Origin: Peptoniphilus vaginalis
GTDB lineage: Bacteria > Bacillota > Clostridia > Tissierellales > Peptoniphilaceae
Direction: 5' to 3'
Assembly (NCBI RefSeq): GCF_900176605.1
Contig: NZ_FXLP01000005.1
Location: forward strand, 558,001-622,000
DNA: 64,000 nucleotides
The stretch's first letter is position 1. Each line of letters begins with the position of its first letter. A program made the translations under genes and the position numbers. The notes under the pieces are model-generated. The model was not told the origin of the DNA and did not search any database. It was given only the letters and a program-made list of their open reading frames with translations. Shown here piece by piece: positions 24,780 to 33,704 of the stretch.

Positions 24780-26030
24780 TTACTTTTGTTCAGCTGATTT
24801 TGCTTTAATTTCTCTAATCTTTTCCATAGATTCGATAATAGAACCTGCAAGAGCTTCCATGTCGTTTTCGTTAGCTTCGTTTAGAGATGTATTGATTGTA
24901 ACTCTTTCTGGAAGAACATCAAATAGTTTTAGATTTTCATCTATATAGTTTTCAATTTTATCGCCAACTGTACAAGCCCAAGTACCATTTTCAATGATAC
25001 CAACTGTTCTGTTTTGAACGTTTAGTGCTTCTAAATCGTGTAAGAAGTTTTTCATCTTAGGATAGATTCCTAGATTGTAAGTTACAGATGCTATGACAAG
25101 GTGAGAGTATTGGAATGTTTTTGCTATTAGGTAGGATATATCTGTCTTAGAAACATCATATACTTCTACTTTTTTAACTCCTCTTTCAACTAGGCTATTT
25201 GCAAAAGCTTGTGCAGCTCTTTCTGTATTTCCATACATTGATGCATAAACTATTAACACGCCTTCTTCTTCTGGTTCATATCTTGACCATTTGTCATACT
25301 TGTCTAGGATAAATCCAAAGTTATCTCTCCAAACAAGTCCGTGAAGTGGGCAGATATATTTAACTTGTGGAAGAAGTGGTGCAGCCTTTTTAAGAACGTC
25401 TTGGATAAATGGTCCATATTTTCCTACGATGTTAGTAAGGTATCTTCTAGCTTCATCAAGCCAATCTCTTTCCCAATCAACTTCATCTGCAAATAATTTA
25501 CCATCCATAGACTTAAAGGAACCAAATCCGTCTGCTGAGAACAATACTCCATCAGTTACGTCAAGAGACATAATAACTTCTGGCCAGTGAACCATTGGAG
25601 CTTCAATGAAAGCAAATGTATGCTTACCAAAGGAAATTGTATCTCCTTCTTCAACTATTATTAGTTGGTTTTCTGGAATGTGATATCCCATTTGTCTCAT
25701 AAATTGGAAACCTTGTTCACTTGATATAATTCTAATATCAGGCCATCTTATACATATTTCTTCAATAGCTCCACAGTGGTCAGGTTCCATGTGGTGGATT
25801 AGCATATAATCAAGGCTACGTCCATCTAATATATTTTCAATGCTTTGTATATAATCTCTTGCAATTGACCAATCAACTGAATCTACAAGAACTGTCTTTT
25901 CGTCCATCAAAAGGTATGAATTGTAAGAAACTCCATCTGGAATAGGAAACATATTTTCAAAAAGTTCAAGTCTTTTATCATTTCCCCCTACAAAATATAA
26001 ATCATCTGTTATCTTTCTATTATTTAACAT
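24780..26030 (-). CDS. fprA: Flavodiiron protein (A-type flavoprotein)
   Basis: 416-residue oxygen or nitric oxide reductase of anaerobes. The N-terminal metallo-beta-lactamase-like domain carries the diiron ligands in HHMEPDHCGAIEEI near residue 79, and later APMVHWPE and CPLHGLVW. The C-terminal flavodoxin domain binds FMN at YASMYGNTERAAQAF near residue 270. AGGAGG precedes ATG. It is second in an operon, 13 bases after the acyl-CoA dehydrogenase-ETF-rubredoxin fusion. Because flavodiiron proteins are usually reduced by rubredoxin, the fused rubredoxin domain next door is a strong candidate for its electron donor. Confidence 0.95.
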   Translation of the reverse strand: MLNNRKITDDLYFVGGNDKRLELFENMFPIPDGVSYNSYLLMDEKTVLVDSVDWSIARDYIQSIENILDGRSLDYMLIHHMEPDHCGAIEEICIRWPDIRIISSEQGFQFMRQMGYHIPENQLIIVEEGDTISFGKHTFAFIEAPMVHWPEVIMSLDVTDGVLFSADGFGSFKSMDGKLFADEVDWERDWLDEARRYLTNIVGKYGPFIQDVLKKAAPLLPQVKYICPLHGLVWRDNFGFILDKYDKWSRYEPEEEGVLIVYASMYGNTERAAQAFANSLVERGVKKVEVYDVSKTDISYLIAKTFQYSHLVIASVTYNLGIYPKMKNFLHDLEALNVQNRTVGIIENGTWACTVGDKIENYIDENLKLFDVLPERVTINTSLNEANENDMEALAGSIIESMEKIREIKAKSAEQK

Positions 26031-26043
26031 TTAAAGAGCCTCC

Positions 26044-27981
26044 TTACTTTCTATCAGCAGTGAAATCTTCTTCAATGAAGTTTTGCTTTTCTTCTTGACA
26101 TTCTGGGCAAGTCCAATCTTCTGGTAATTTTTCGAAATCTGTACCTGGATCGATTTCTCCTTCTGGGTCTCCGTAGTTTGGATCATATTCATATCCACAA
26201 CCTGGACATACCATAACTTTATAATTTGGAGCTAACTTTCTAGGTTTAGACCTTCTAACTTTAACCATTGTAGGTGCTGGTTCTTTCTTACCAGTTCCAA
26301 GAGCTTCAGCAAGAAGTGGCATAATTTCGAATATATCTCCAACTATACCGTAGTCACAGTTCTTAAAGATTGGAGCACCTGCGTTTTTATTGATAGCAAC
26401 AATTGTTGATGCGTTCTTAATACCCTTTAAGTGTTGGCTGGCTCCTGAGATACCACATGCGATATATAGGTTGCCATTGAATTTTTGTCCTGACATACCA
26501 ACGTATCTTTCAAGTGGAAGAAGTTTTAGAGTTTCTGCAACTGGTCTTGAAGAACCAAGTGCTGCACCTGCTGCGTGAGCAAGTTCTCTAGCCATATCCA
26601 TATTTTCTTCTCCACCTATTGCCTTACCTACTGAAACAACTCTTTCAGCTTCGTAAACAGGAGTATTAATATCAATACCTACAGAGAAGTCATATCCATC
26701 TTTCTTAAGGTTTTTAACTAATATATCAACAGCTTCTTTTGCTGTGTCTGCTTTTATAATTTCTCTTTTTCTTTCTCCAGTGATAGGGCCAGCTTTTTTA
26801 TCTAGTACAGCAGCTCTACCTTTTTTCTTTGGAGCCTTACCAATAAGGTGACTTGCAACTACAACTCTTTGGATTTCAGAAGTACCTTCATAGATTGTTG
26901 TAATCTTAGCATCTCTGAAGAATCTTTCTACGTCCATACCCTTTAGGTATCCATTACCACCGTGGATTTGAAGAGCTTCGTTAACAACCCACATAGCAAC
27001 TTCAGATGCAACTGTCTTAGCCATTGCAGCTTCCATTGAATAGTTTTCGTGATTTTGTTTCATTTCGGCAGCTGAATAGATCATAAGTCTTGCAGCTCTA
27101 ATCTTTGTAGCCATATCTGCAATCTTAAATGCAACTGCTTGTTGTTGAGCAATTGGTCTACCAAATTGAATTCTTTCTTTTGCATAAGCAAGTGCAGCTT
27201 CAAAAGCACCTTGTGCAATACCAAGTGCTTGAGATGCTATACCAATTCTACCACCATCAAGTGTTTGCATTGCAATTCTAAATCCTTGACCTTCTTTACC
27301 AAGTAAGTTTTCCTTTGGAACCTTAACATTGTTAAATTGAAGTTCAGCAGTAGTTGAAGATCTAATACCTAACTTGTCATAGTGATCTCCAAATGTGAAT
27401 CCTTCCCATCCCTTTTCTACTATGAAAGCAGAAATTCCGTGTGTACCGATTCCTGGTGTAGTTACTGCATATACAACATAAGTGTCAGCAGCTGGAGCGT
27501 TTGTGATGAAGATTTTATTACCATTTAAGATGTAGTAGTCTCCATCAAGAACTGCAGTTGTTTCTGTACCACCTGCATCAGAACCAGCATTTGGTTCAGT
27601 TAATCCAAAGGCACCAAGTTTTTTACCTTGAGCAAGAGGTTTTAAGTATTTTTCCTTTTGTTCTTTAGTACCGAAAGCTTGAATTGGATAAGAGCCTAGT
27701 GAAGTGTGAGCTGATAATACAACACCAACACCTGCGTCTACTCTTGAAAGTTCTTCTACAGCGATGGCGTAAGAGATAACATCTTTACCTGCTCCGCCTT
27801 CTTCTTTTGGATATGGAAGACCCATCCAACCGTTTTCTCCAATCTTCTTAATAATTTCTTCTGGAAATTGATTGTTTTGATCAAGTCCAAAAGATAATGG
27901 CTTGATTTCTGCTTCTGCGAATTCTCTGATAGCCTTACGAAGGGCTTCATGTTCTGCAGTTGTCTTGTACATATTTGACAT
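26044..27981 (-). CDS. Acyl-CoA dehydrogenase-ETF alpha-rubredoxin fusion
   Basis: 645 residues in three parts. Residues 1 to about 385 form an acyl-CoA dehydrogenase ([17 protein letters not shown] site; IYEGTSEIQ with the catalytic Glu near 367). About 400-560 match the FAD-binding C-terminal half of ETF alpha ([37 protein letters not shown]). About 580-632 form a rubredoxin ([10 protein letters not shown] then WTCPECQE, iron on four Cys). The ETF alpha N-terminal half is missing and no ETF beta is nearby. Electrons could pass from acyl-CoA via two flavins to the iron centre and on to the flavodiiron protein in the same operon. AAAGGAGG sets the start. Confidence 0.92.
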   Translation of the reverse strand: MSNMYKTTAEHEALRKAIREFAEAEIKPLSFGLDQNNQFPEEIIKKIGENGWMGLPYPKEEGGAGKDVISYAIAVEELSRVDAGVGVVLSAHTSLGSYPIQAFGTKEQKEKYLKPLAQGKKLGAFGLTEPNAGSDAGGTETTAVLDGDYYILNGNKIFITNAPAADTYVVYAVTTPGIGTHGISAFIVEKGWEGFTFGDHYDKLGIRSSTTAELQFNNVKVPKENLLGKEGQGFRIAMQTLDGGRIGIASQALGIAQGAFEAALAYAKERIQFGRPIAQQQAVAFKIADMATKIRAARLMIYSAAEMKQNHENYSMEAAMAKTVASEVAMWVVNEALQIHGGNGYLKGMDVERFFRDAKITTIYEGTSEIQRVVVASHLIGKAPKKKGRAAVLDKKAGPITGERKREIIKADTAKEAVDILVKNLKKDGYDFSVGIDINTPVYEAERVVSVGKAIGGEENMDMARELAHAAGAALGSSRPVAETLKLLPLERYVGMSGQKFNGNLYIACGISGASQHLKGIKNASTIVAINKNAGAPIFKNCDYGIVGDIFEIMPLLAEALGTGKKEPAPTMVKVRRSKPRKLAPNYKVMVCPGCGYEYDPNYGDPEGEIDPGTDFEKLPEDWTCPECQEEKQNFIEEDFTADRK

Positions 27982-28060
27982 ATTTTCCTCCTTTTAAGAT
28001 TAAAGATAATTAAAGTATTTGTTACTTTAAAAAGTTAAAAACAAAAGATACACCAATACG

Positions 28061-28104
28061 GTATACATTAACTAAAGTATACAACATCTTTAATTAAGTG
28101 TCAA
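28061..28104 (-). promoter_or_regulatory. Strong promoter of the ACAD-fusion/fprA operon with GTATAC repeat
   Basis: On the minus strand TTGACA (complement of 28099-28104) and TATACT (complement of 28076-28081) are spaced by exactly 17 bases, the best sigma-A match of the window. Two GTATAC palindromes (28061-28066 and 28077-28082, 16 bases apart) cover the -10 and start point, a likely repressor site. The rest of the 310-base gap holds only AT-rich sequence and the opposite promoter. Confidence 0.7.
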
Positions 28105-28223
28105 AACATTTTCACAATATTTTTAAAAATTTTTAAAAATATTTTTGTGCTGGCTATTTTTGCTTTTTTTTCACTTGCATTTATACCCTAATTTAAAAAA
28201 TTTACCATCTATTAATCTATTAA

Positions 28224-28251
28224 TTGCTTAATTCTTTTTTTGTTGTAAAAT
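28224..28251 (+). promoter_or_regulatory. Promoter of the nitroreductase gene
   Basis: TTGCTT (28224-28229) and TAAAAT (28246-28251) with a 16-base spacer, about 40 bases upstream of the ATG. Confidence 0.5.
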
Positions 28252-28291
28252 ATAAAACTAAAAGAAGTTATTTGTTGAAATTGGAGGAATT

Positions 28292-28873
28292 ATGAAATTA
28301 GAAAAGTTATTAGAGTGGAGAAGATCTTACAGAAAATTTGATGAAGATAAAGAAATTTCTAAGGAAGACATCAATGGGATCTTATCTTCTATTAAGTTTA
28401 CTTCTTGTGCAAACAACAGACAGTTTCTCAGATTCATTTCTGTTGAGAGCAAGGAAAAAGTTTTAGAAATTTTTGAAAATACAAGATGGGCTGCCTCTCT
28501 TCCTAATGGTCTTGGCAGACCTAAGGAAGGCGAAAGGCCAGTTTATTTTATTGCCATCTTAAGTGACAAGGAGAGGAAATTAAAGTTTGACGGAGTTGAC
28601 CAAGGACTTGTGATTTCTAATTTAACTCTTGCTGCTGCTGAAATAGGAATTGGGTCTTGTATAATTGGAAGTGTCACTGATGATAAGATGCGTGAAATTT
28701 TATCTTATGATGAGAGATACACTTGCAACATCCTTATTGCCTTTGGCTATCCAAAGATAAAGTCTTCTATAAAAGAAATTGCTTTAGAAGAAGATCAATC
28801 TTATTACTTAGATGATGATGGGAACTATGTAGTTCCAAAATATAAACTAGATGAAATTGTAAGGAGATTATAA
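28292..28873 (+). CDS. Nitroreductase-family flavoprotein
   Basis: 193-residue FMN-dependent oxidoreductase. The phosphate-binding N-terminal motif is WRRSYRKFDEDKEI, the FMN loop is near SCANNRQFLRF, and GLVISNLTLAAAEIGIGSCIIGSV is the typical central helix-turn. The substrate (quinone, nitro compound, flavin) cannot be told. TTGGAGGAATT precedes ATG. It overlaps the next gene by one base, an EIIC-like membrane protein, so the two share a transcript. Confidence 0.88.
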   Translation: MKLEKLLEWRRSYRKFDEDKEISKEDINGILSSIKFTSCANNRQFLRFISVESKEKVLEIFENTRWAASLPNGLGRPKEGERPVYFIAILSDKERKLKFDGVDQGLVISNLTLAAAEIGIGSCIIGSVTDDKMREILSYDERYTCNILIAFGYPKIKSSIKEIALEEDQSYYLDDDGNYVVPKYKLDEIVRRL

Positions 28874-29898
28874 TGAGTACAAGTAAAAAAAGTTTTTCTG
28901 ATTTTATAAAGAGAAAGGCAAAATTATATTTTATTGATGCCCTTGGCGCTATGGCCTTTGGACTTTTTGCAACTCTCTTAGTTGGTACAATATTAAATAC
29001 TCTTGGTAAGTCATTTAATATTGCCTTTTTGACAGATGTCCTTTGGCCCCTAGCTCAAAAGGCAACGGGACCTGCTATTGCAGTTGCCATTGCCACAGCT
29101 ATGGCTGCTCCTAGTCTTGTTGTCTATGCGGCAACTGTTGTTGGGATTGCCGGTAATGAACTTGGCGGTCCCATGGGGGTTTATATTGCAACTATAATTG
29201 CTGTTGAATTTGGAAAGCTTGTGAGCAGAAGAACAAAAATCGACATAATAGTTACTCCTGCTATCACAGTTTTAAGTGGAGTCTTTGTTGCAAACTTTGT
29301 TGGTCCTATTATTGGCAACTTTATGAACTTACTTGGTGCAATTATTATTAGCGCCACAGACAAGGCTCCCTTCTTTATGGGAATAATTGTTTCAGTGGTT
29401 GTTGGAATTGTCTTGACGCTTCCTATTTCATCAGCTGCCCTCTCAATGATGCTTTCACTTTCATCCCTTGCTGGTGGAGCTGCAACTATTGGCTGCTGCT
29501 GTCAAATGGTTGGCTTTGCAGTTATGTCCTATCGTGACAATAAGATTGAAGGTCTTGTGGCTCAAGGTCTTGGCACTTCCATGCTACAGATGCCAAACAT
29601 TGTGAGAAAGCCTCTAATAATTATTCCGCCAATACTTTCATCAGCAATCCTAGGACCAGTATCAACAATGGTCTTTAAACTTGAAAATACTCCACTAGGT
29701 TCTGGTATGGGAACCAGTGGGCTTGTGGGACAAATTTCAACCTTTGCTGCTATGCCTGATGTCCCTTTCACTAAACTTTTGGGAATAGTTTTACTAATGC
29801 ACATAATCTTGCCAGGCCTTGTGACCTTTTTGATTTATGAAGTTCTCTACAGGAAGGGTCTAATTCAAGATGGTGATATGAAACTTTACTTTAAATAA
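28873..29898 (+). CDS. PTS EIIC-like membrane protein
   Basis: 341 residues with about nine hydrophobic helices, fitting the PTS_EIIC type 2 family (stand-alone IIC-like proteins). Features: FKRKAKLYF-type basic N-terminus, FIDALGAMAFGLFATLLVGTI, long Gly/Ala-rich helices, GGAATIGCCCQMVGFAVMSYRD with three consecutive Cys, and the C-terminal LPGLVTFLIYEVLYRKGLI. No EIIA or EIIB gene is nearby, so phosphotransferase transport is unproven and the substrate is unknown. Co-transcribed with a nitroreductase; a terminator follows. Confidence 0.8.
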   Translation: MSTSKKSFSDFIKRKAKLYFIDALGAMAFGLFATLLVGTILNTLGKSFNIAFLTDVLWPLAQKATGPAIAVAIATAMAAPSLVVYAATVVGIAGNELGGPMGVYIATIIAVEFGKLVSRRTKIDIIVTPAITVLSGVFVANFVGPIIGNFMNLLGAIIISATDKAPFFMGIIVSVVVGIVLTLPISSAALSMMLSLSSLAGGAATIGCCCQMVGFAVMSYRDNKIEGLVAQGLGTSMLQMPNIVRKPLIIIPPILSSAILGPVSTMVFKLENTPLGSGMGTSGLVGQISTFAAMPDVPFTKLLGIVLLMHIILPGLVTFLIYEVLYRKGLIQDGDMKLYFK

Positions 29899-29902
29899 AT
29901 TA

Positions 29903-29933
29903 AGACGGGCACAAATACATGCTCGTCTTTTTT
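29903..29933 (+). terminator. Terminator after the EIIC-like gene
   Basis: AGACGGGCA...TGCTCGTCT stem with one mismatch, followed by TTTTTT. It lies between convergent units, with the MarR gene end of the fatty acid operon on the other side. Confidence 0.8.
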
Positions 29934-29960
29934 AGTGTTCGAATTTTTTAAATTATTATA

Positions 29961-30437
29961 TCAAAGCTTTTCATTTTTTCTTTCATTAATAAAATTTGTA
30001 ACTTCTGGCATAAGTTCACTGCTCATTATATCCAGAATATTTTCAAGAGTTTCTATGTCTTTCTTATCCACTCTTTCTCTTAGTCTATCTAAGACTACTT
30101 TTACATAAGATGTTTTCATACTATAGTATTCATAAAATTTATCTGTGCATTCAAGAAAGTACTCTCTTCGATCCTCTTGGGATTGAACTTTTCTAAGATA
30201 ACCCTTCTTTATTAAAGCTGTTAACTTATAGGCAATATTTGGATGTGACCATTCAAGAAAGTCTGTTACGTCACTTACTCTAGGTCTATTTAATGCGTGT
30301 ATTACTTCCATTGTGAAAGTTTCTGTTGCTGTTAATGTTGCCTCCCTATCTTCTAGCTTAGCAAACATATTTTTGTACAAGTTCAACTTAAATTTATCGT
30401 AGACTTCGTTAAATTTTTCTTCCAAATTATTGTCCAT
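29961..30437 (-). CDS. MarR-family regulator at the end of the fatty acid operon
   Basis: 158-residue winged-helix protein: TATETFTMEVIHALNRPRVSDVTDFLEWSHPNIAYKL reads as the helix-turn-helix, and LIKKGYLRKVQSQEDRREYFLECTDK as the wing. It is the last gene of the 13-gene fatty acid operon, 9 bases after fabZ. In streptococci a MarR protein (FabT) controls the fab genes in response to acyl-ACP, so an analogous feedback role is likely, but its position at the end rather than the front of the operon differs. Confidence 0.85.
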   Translation of the reverse strand: MDNNLEEKFNEVYDKFKLNLYKNMFAKLEDREATLTATETFTMEVIHALNRPRVSDVTDFLEWSHPNIAYKLTALIKKGYLRKVQSQEDRREYFLECTDKFYEYYSMKTSYVKVVLDRLRERVDKKDIETLENILDIMSSELMPEVTNFINERKNEKL

Positions 30438-30446
30438 ACTATCCTC

Positions 30447-30866
30447 CTATTGTAGTGCAAAGGATACTTCACAGGTCATAATTTTTTCTCCCCTTCTTGA
30501 AATATAACCCTCTGCAATGCCAAGATTTTTTATTAATTTTATCATTTTACAATTTATTTCTAAATAGTCACCCGGTCTCACTGGTTTATAAAAGCGTGCT
30601 CTCTTTACACCTCCAAGTATTGCAAGCCTGCCTGGGTTTTCTTTTAATAAGGCAACAGCACCAACTTGTGCAACAGCTTCTATTTGAAGAACTCCTGGCA
30701 TAATAGCTTCCTTTGGAAAATGTCCTTGAAAAAAATATTCACCACCGGATACAGCTTTTATTCCCTTTGCGTATTTATTATTATCTATTTCTACAATCTT
30801 GTCAACAAGTATAAAGGGGTAGGAATGAGGTAAAATTTTTCTTAATTCATCAAAGCTTATTTCCAT
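30447..30866 (-). CDS. fabZ: 3-hydroxyacyl-ACP dehydratase
   Basis: 139-residue hot-dog-fold dehydratase that removes water from 3-hydroxyacyl-ACP in elongation. Catalytic His in LPHSYPFILVDKI, and catalytic Glu region GHFPKEAIMPGVLQIEAVAQ. Starts 2 bases after the fabF stop. No FabA/FabN-like second dehydratase is in the operon, so how unsaturated fatty acids are made, if they are, is not explained here. Confidence 0.96.
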   Translation of the reverse strand: MEISFDELRKILPHSYPFILVDKIVEIDNNKYAKGIKAVSGGEYFFQGHFPKEAIMPGVLQIEAVAQVGAVALLKENPGRLAILGGVKRARFYKPVRPGDYLEINCKMIKLIKNLGIAEGYISRRGEKIMTCEVSFALQ

Positions 30867-30868
30867 AA

Positions 30869-32086
30869 TCAGTACCTCTTAAAAATTAGGCAGGCATTGT
30901 GTCCACCAAAACCTAAGGAATTTTTTAAAAAATAATTTATTTTGTAGTCTTCAGCCTTAAGTGCAAAGTTGAGATCACATTCTTCATCTTTGTTTTTATA
31001 ATTTATTAATGGTGGCAAAAAGTTTTCATTCATTGCAAGTATAGATAGTATTGACTCAACAACTCCTGATCCACCTAAGAGGTGACCCATTTGAGATTTT
31101 GATGAGGAAACCTTGACCCTCTTGCTTCCAAAAATACTTTTTATTGCTAGGCTTTCAAGCTTATCATTTAAATTTGTTGATGTCCCATGTGCATTCACAT
31201 AATCAATTTCACTTGGACTTATACCTGCATCTTTAATTGCGTAGTCCATGGCCTCTCTTGCAAACTTTCCACTTGGGGATGGAGATGTTATGTGATATGC
31301 GTCACAGTTAACTCCGTAGCCAACAATTTCTGCTATTATATTTGCCCCCCTCTTTAGGGCAGACTCCAAACTTTCTAAAACTAAAATGCCTGCTCCATCT
31401 CCCATTACAAAACCATTCCTATCCTTGTCAAAGGGGATTGACGCCCTGTTTTTGTCCTTGGAGTTACTTAAGGCTTTCATAGAAGTAAAACCACCAATGC
31501 CAAGATAGGTTATTGATGCTTCACTTCCACCAGCAAAAATTATTTCCTCATAACCATTTTTTATCGCCCTGTAGGCTTCTCCTATTGCATTAGTTGATGA
31601 GGCACAGGCTGTCACCATTGAAAGGCAAGCTCCATGAGCTCCCATATCTATGGCAACATTAGCCCCTACGGAATTTATAATTGCCTTTGGAATAAAGTAT
31701 GGGCTTAGCTTATCAAAACTTCTTTTCATACCCCTCTGATAGTCTTCTTCAATAGTTCTAAGGCCACCTATACCTGATGTTATATAAACACCAACTCTTC
31801 TATTTTCTATTTCTTCTCTCGAAATCTTTGCATCTTCCATTGCCCTTCTAGCTGCTAGTAATGCATATTGATTTACCCTGTCCAACCTATTTAATTCTTT
31901 TCTCGAAAACTCTTTTTCTTCATCATAGTCTTTTACTTCAGCAGCAAGAGTAACTTCCCTATCATCTATTGGATACCTACTTATCTCATCAATGGCACAT
32001 TTTTCTTCACGCATTGCCTTAATTAATTCTTCCCTTGTTGAACCAAGAGGTGTCAATGCCCCAAAACCTGTTACAACAACTCTCAT
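30869..32086 (-). CDS. fabF: 3-oxoacyl-ACP synthase II
   Basis: 405-residue condensing enzyme for chain elongation with malonyl-ACP. Catalytic triad: Cys in VTACASSTNAIGEA, His in YVNAHGTSTNLND, His in SSKSQMGHLLGGSG. Overlaps fabG by 4 bases. It is the only KAS I/II enzyme in the operon, so it must serve all elongation rounds. Confidence 0.97.
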   Translation of the reverse strand: MRVVVTGFGALTPLGSTREELIKAMREEKCAIDEISRYPIDDREVTLAAEVKDYDEEKEFSRKELNRLDRVNQYALLAARRAMEDAKISREEIENRRVGVYITSGIGGLRTIEEDYQRGMKRSFDKLSPYFIPKAIINSVGANVAIDMGAHGACLSMVTACASSTNAIGEAYRAIKNGYEEIIFAGGSEASITYLGIGGFTSMKALSNSKDKNRASIPFDKDRNGFVMGDGAGILVLESLESALKRGANIIAEIVGYGVNCDAYHITSPSPSGKFAREAMDYAIKDAGISPSEIDYVNAHGTSTNLNDKLESLAIKSIFGSKRVKVSSSKSQMGHLLGGSGVVESILSILAMNENFLPPLINYKNKDEECDLNFALKAEDYKINYFLKNSLGFGGHNACLIFKRY

Positions 32087-32811
32087 ATATTCATGCCTCC
32101 ATCAACAGAGATTACCTGTCCTGTTATGTAAGAAGAGTCCTCTCCTGCAAGAAAACTAACTACATTAGCTACGTCCTTAGCAAGTCCATATCTCTTCATT
32201 GGTATGTCACTAAGAATTTGTTTTTTAACTTCATCTGATAAAGCCTCTGTCATTTCTGTTTCTATAAATCCTGGGGCAACTGCATTCACTAAAACATTTT
32301 TTGAAGCCACTTCCTTGGCAAGTGCTTTTGTAAAACCAATCACACCTGCCTTTGATGCACTGTAATTTGTTTGCCCTGCATTTCCTCTTATCCCACTAAT
32401 AGATGAAATATTAATTATCCTTCCACCCTTGTTCTTCATCATCTGCCTTGCAAATAATTTTGAGAGATAAAAAACAGAATAGAGATTAGTTTCTATAACT
32501 TTCTTAAAGTCTTCTTCCTTCATCCTAAAAATTAAATTGTCTCTTGTCATTCCTGCGTTATTAACAAGGACTTCAACCTCTATATTTTTTTCACGGCACA
32601 AGTTAAAAATTTTTTCACAATCTTCTTGCTTTGATAGGTCACCCTTCACGCAAATAGCCTCTGTATCCAACTCATCTTTTAATTCATTTATTTTATCTTC
32701 TCGACTTCTTGTGTGGAGGATTAGCTTATAATCTCCTGCAAGTCTTCTTGCTATTTCCCTTCCAATTCCACCACTAGCACCTGTTATCAGTGCATACTTT
32801 TTATTACTCAT
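32083..32811 (-). CDS. fabG: 3-oxoacyl-ACP reductase
   Basis: 242-residue short-chain dehydrogenase reducing 3-oxoacyl-ACP with NADPH. Cofactor loop GASGGIGREIARRL, NNAGMTRD, catalytic Ser in ISSISG, Tyr/Lys in YSASKAGV, and the C-terminal GQVISVDGGM. Overlaps both fabD and fabF by 4 bases, the coupling seen throughout this operon. Confidence 0.97.
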   Translation of the reverse strand: MSNKKYALITGASGGIGREIARRLAGDYKLILHTRSREDKINELKDELDTEAICVKGDLSKQEDCEKIFNLCREKNIEVEVLVNNAGMTRDNLIFRMKEEDFKKVIETNLYSVFYLSKLFARQMMKNKGGRIINISSISGIRGNAGQTNYSASKAGVIGFTKALAKEVASKNVLVNAVAPGFIETEMTEALSDEVKKQILSDIPMKRYGLAKDVANVVSFLAGEDSSYITGQVISVDGGMNI

Positions 32812-33704
32812 TTCTCACCTCGTATAATTTCCTCTTCATTCTTCAGAGACCTAACTTCAAGGTCTTTAAAGTTTTTCCTAATTATTTTTGAAATAACATC
32901 TCCTGGTCCAATCTCTATAAACTCACTTACTCCTTGGTCTACCATGCTCTTTATATCATCAAAAAGTCTAACAGGATTATAAATATGTTGAGACAAGACA
33001 AGACTCAAGTCTTCTCCTTCATATTTTTTCCCACTTAAATTCAAATAATAGTCCAGCCTTGGTTGGGAGAATTTGACTTTGTTTAAGTCTTGATAAAATT
33101 TTTCTCCAGCAGTTTTCATAAACTTTGTGTGGAAGGCCCCGCTAACTTTCATCTCAATATTTGTTACTCTTTCATTTTTCAAAAATTCCTTAAAAATATT
33201 TATCTTGCTAGACTCTCCTGCCACAACAACTTGCCTTGGGCTATTTATATTAGATATAAAAATTTCCTTATCTAGTGATGAATTTAAAATCAGGTCTTTA
33301 ACTTCATCTTCATTTTTATTTAAAATTGCCAGCATTTTGCTTTCTAACTTTTGACTGTCATCATCCATTAGTCTTCCCCTAGTTTTCACAAGTGAAAGAG
33401 CTTCTTTATAGGTGAGTACATCTGCAAGAACTAAGCTTCCATACTCTCCAAGACTAAGTCCACAAGTAGCGACAATATCTTCCCTATCTTTTAAAAATTC
33501 AAGGGCAGAAAGCTGAAAGGCTAACATTATTGGTTGAAGGTTCTTCGTCCTAGAAAGGTCACTTAAACTTCCATCTAAAATAATATCTTTATACTCATCA
33601 ATTTCTTCATAAATATATTTGGTCTTTGGGTGCTTTAAAAAGTCTCTGCCCATTCCTTGGTATTGAGATCCTTGCCCACCAAAAACTATTCCTATCTTTT
33701 TCAT
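32808..33704 (-). CDS. fabD: Malonyl-CoA:ACP transacylase
   Basis: 298-residue transferase moving malonyl groups from CoA to ACP. FGGQGSQYQGMG near the N-terminus, nucleophile Ser in GLSLGEYGSLV (normally GHSLG, so the residue before the Ser-Leu-Gly core is Leu), and the His region SGAFHTKFM. It overlaps the second FabK-like gene by 4 bases. Confidence 0.94.
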   Translation of the reverse strand: MKKIGIVFGGQGSQYQGMGRDFLKHPKTKYIYEEIDEYKDIILDGSLSDLSRTKNLQPIMLAFQLSALEFLKDREDIVATCGLSLGEYGSLVLADVLTYKEALSLVKTRGRLMDDDSQKLESKMLAILNKNEDEVKDLILNSSLDKEIFISNINSPRQVVVAGESSKINIFKEFLKNERVTNIEMKVSGAFHTKFMKTAGEKFYQDLNKVKFSQPRLDYYLNLSGKKYEGEDLSLVLSQHIYNPVRLFDDIKSMVDQGVSEFIEIGPGDVISKIIRKNFKDLEVRSLKNEEEIIRGEK

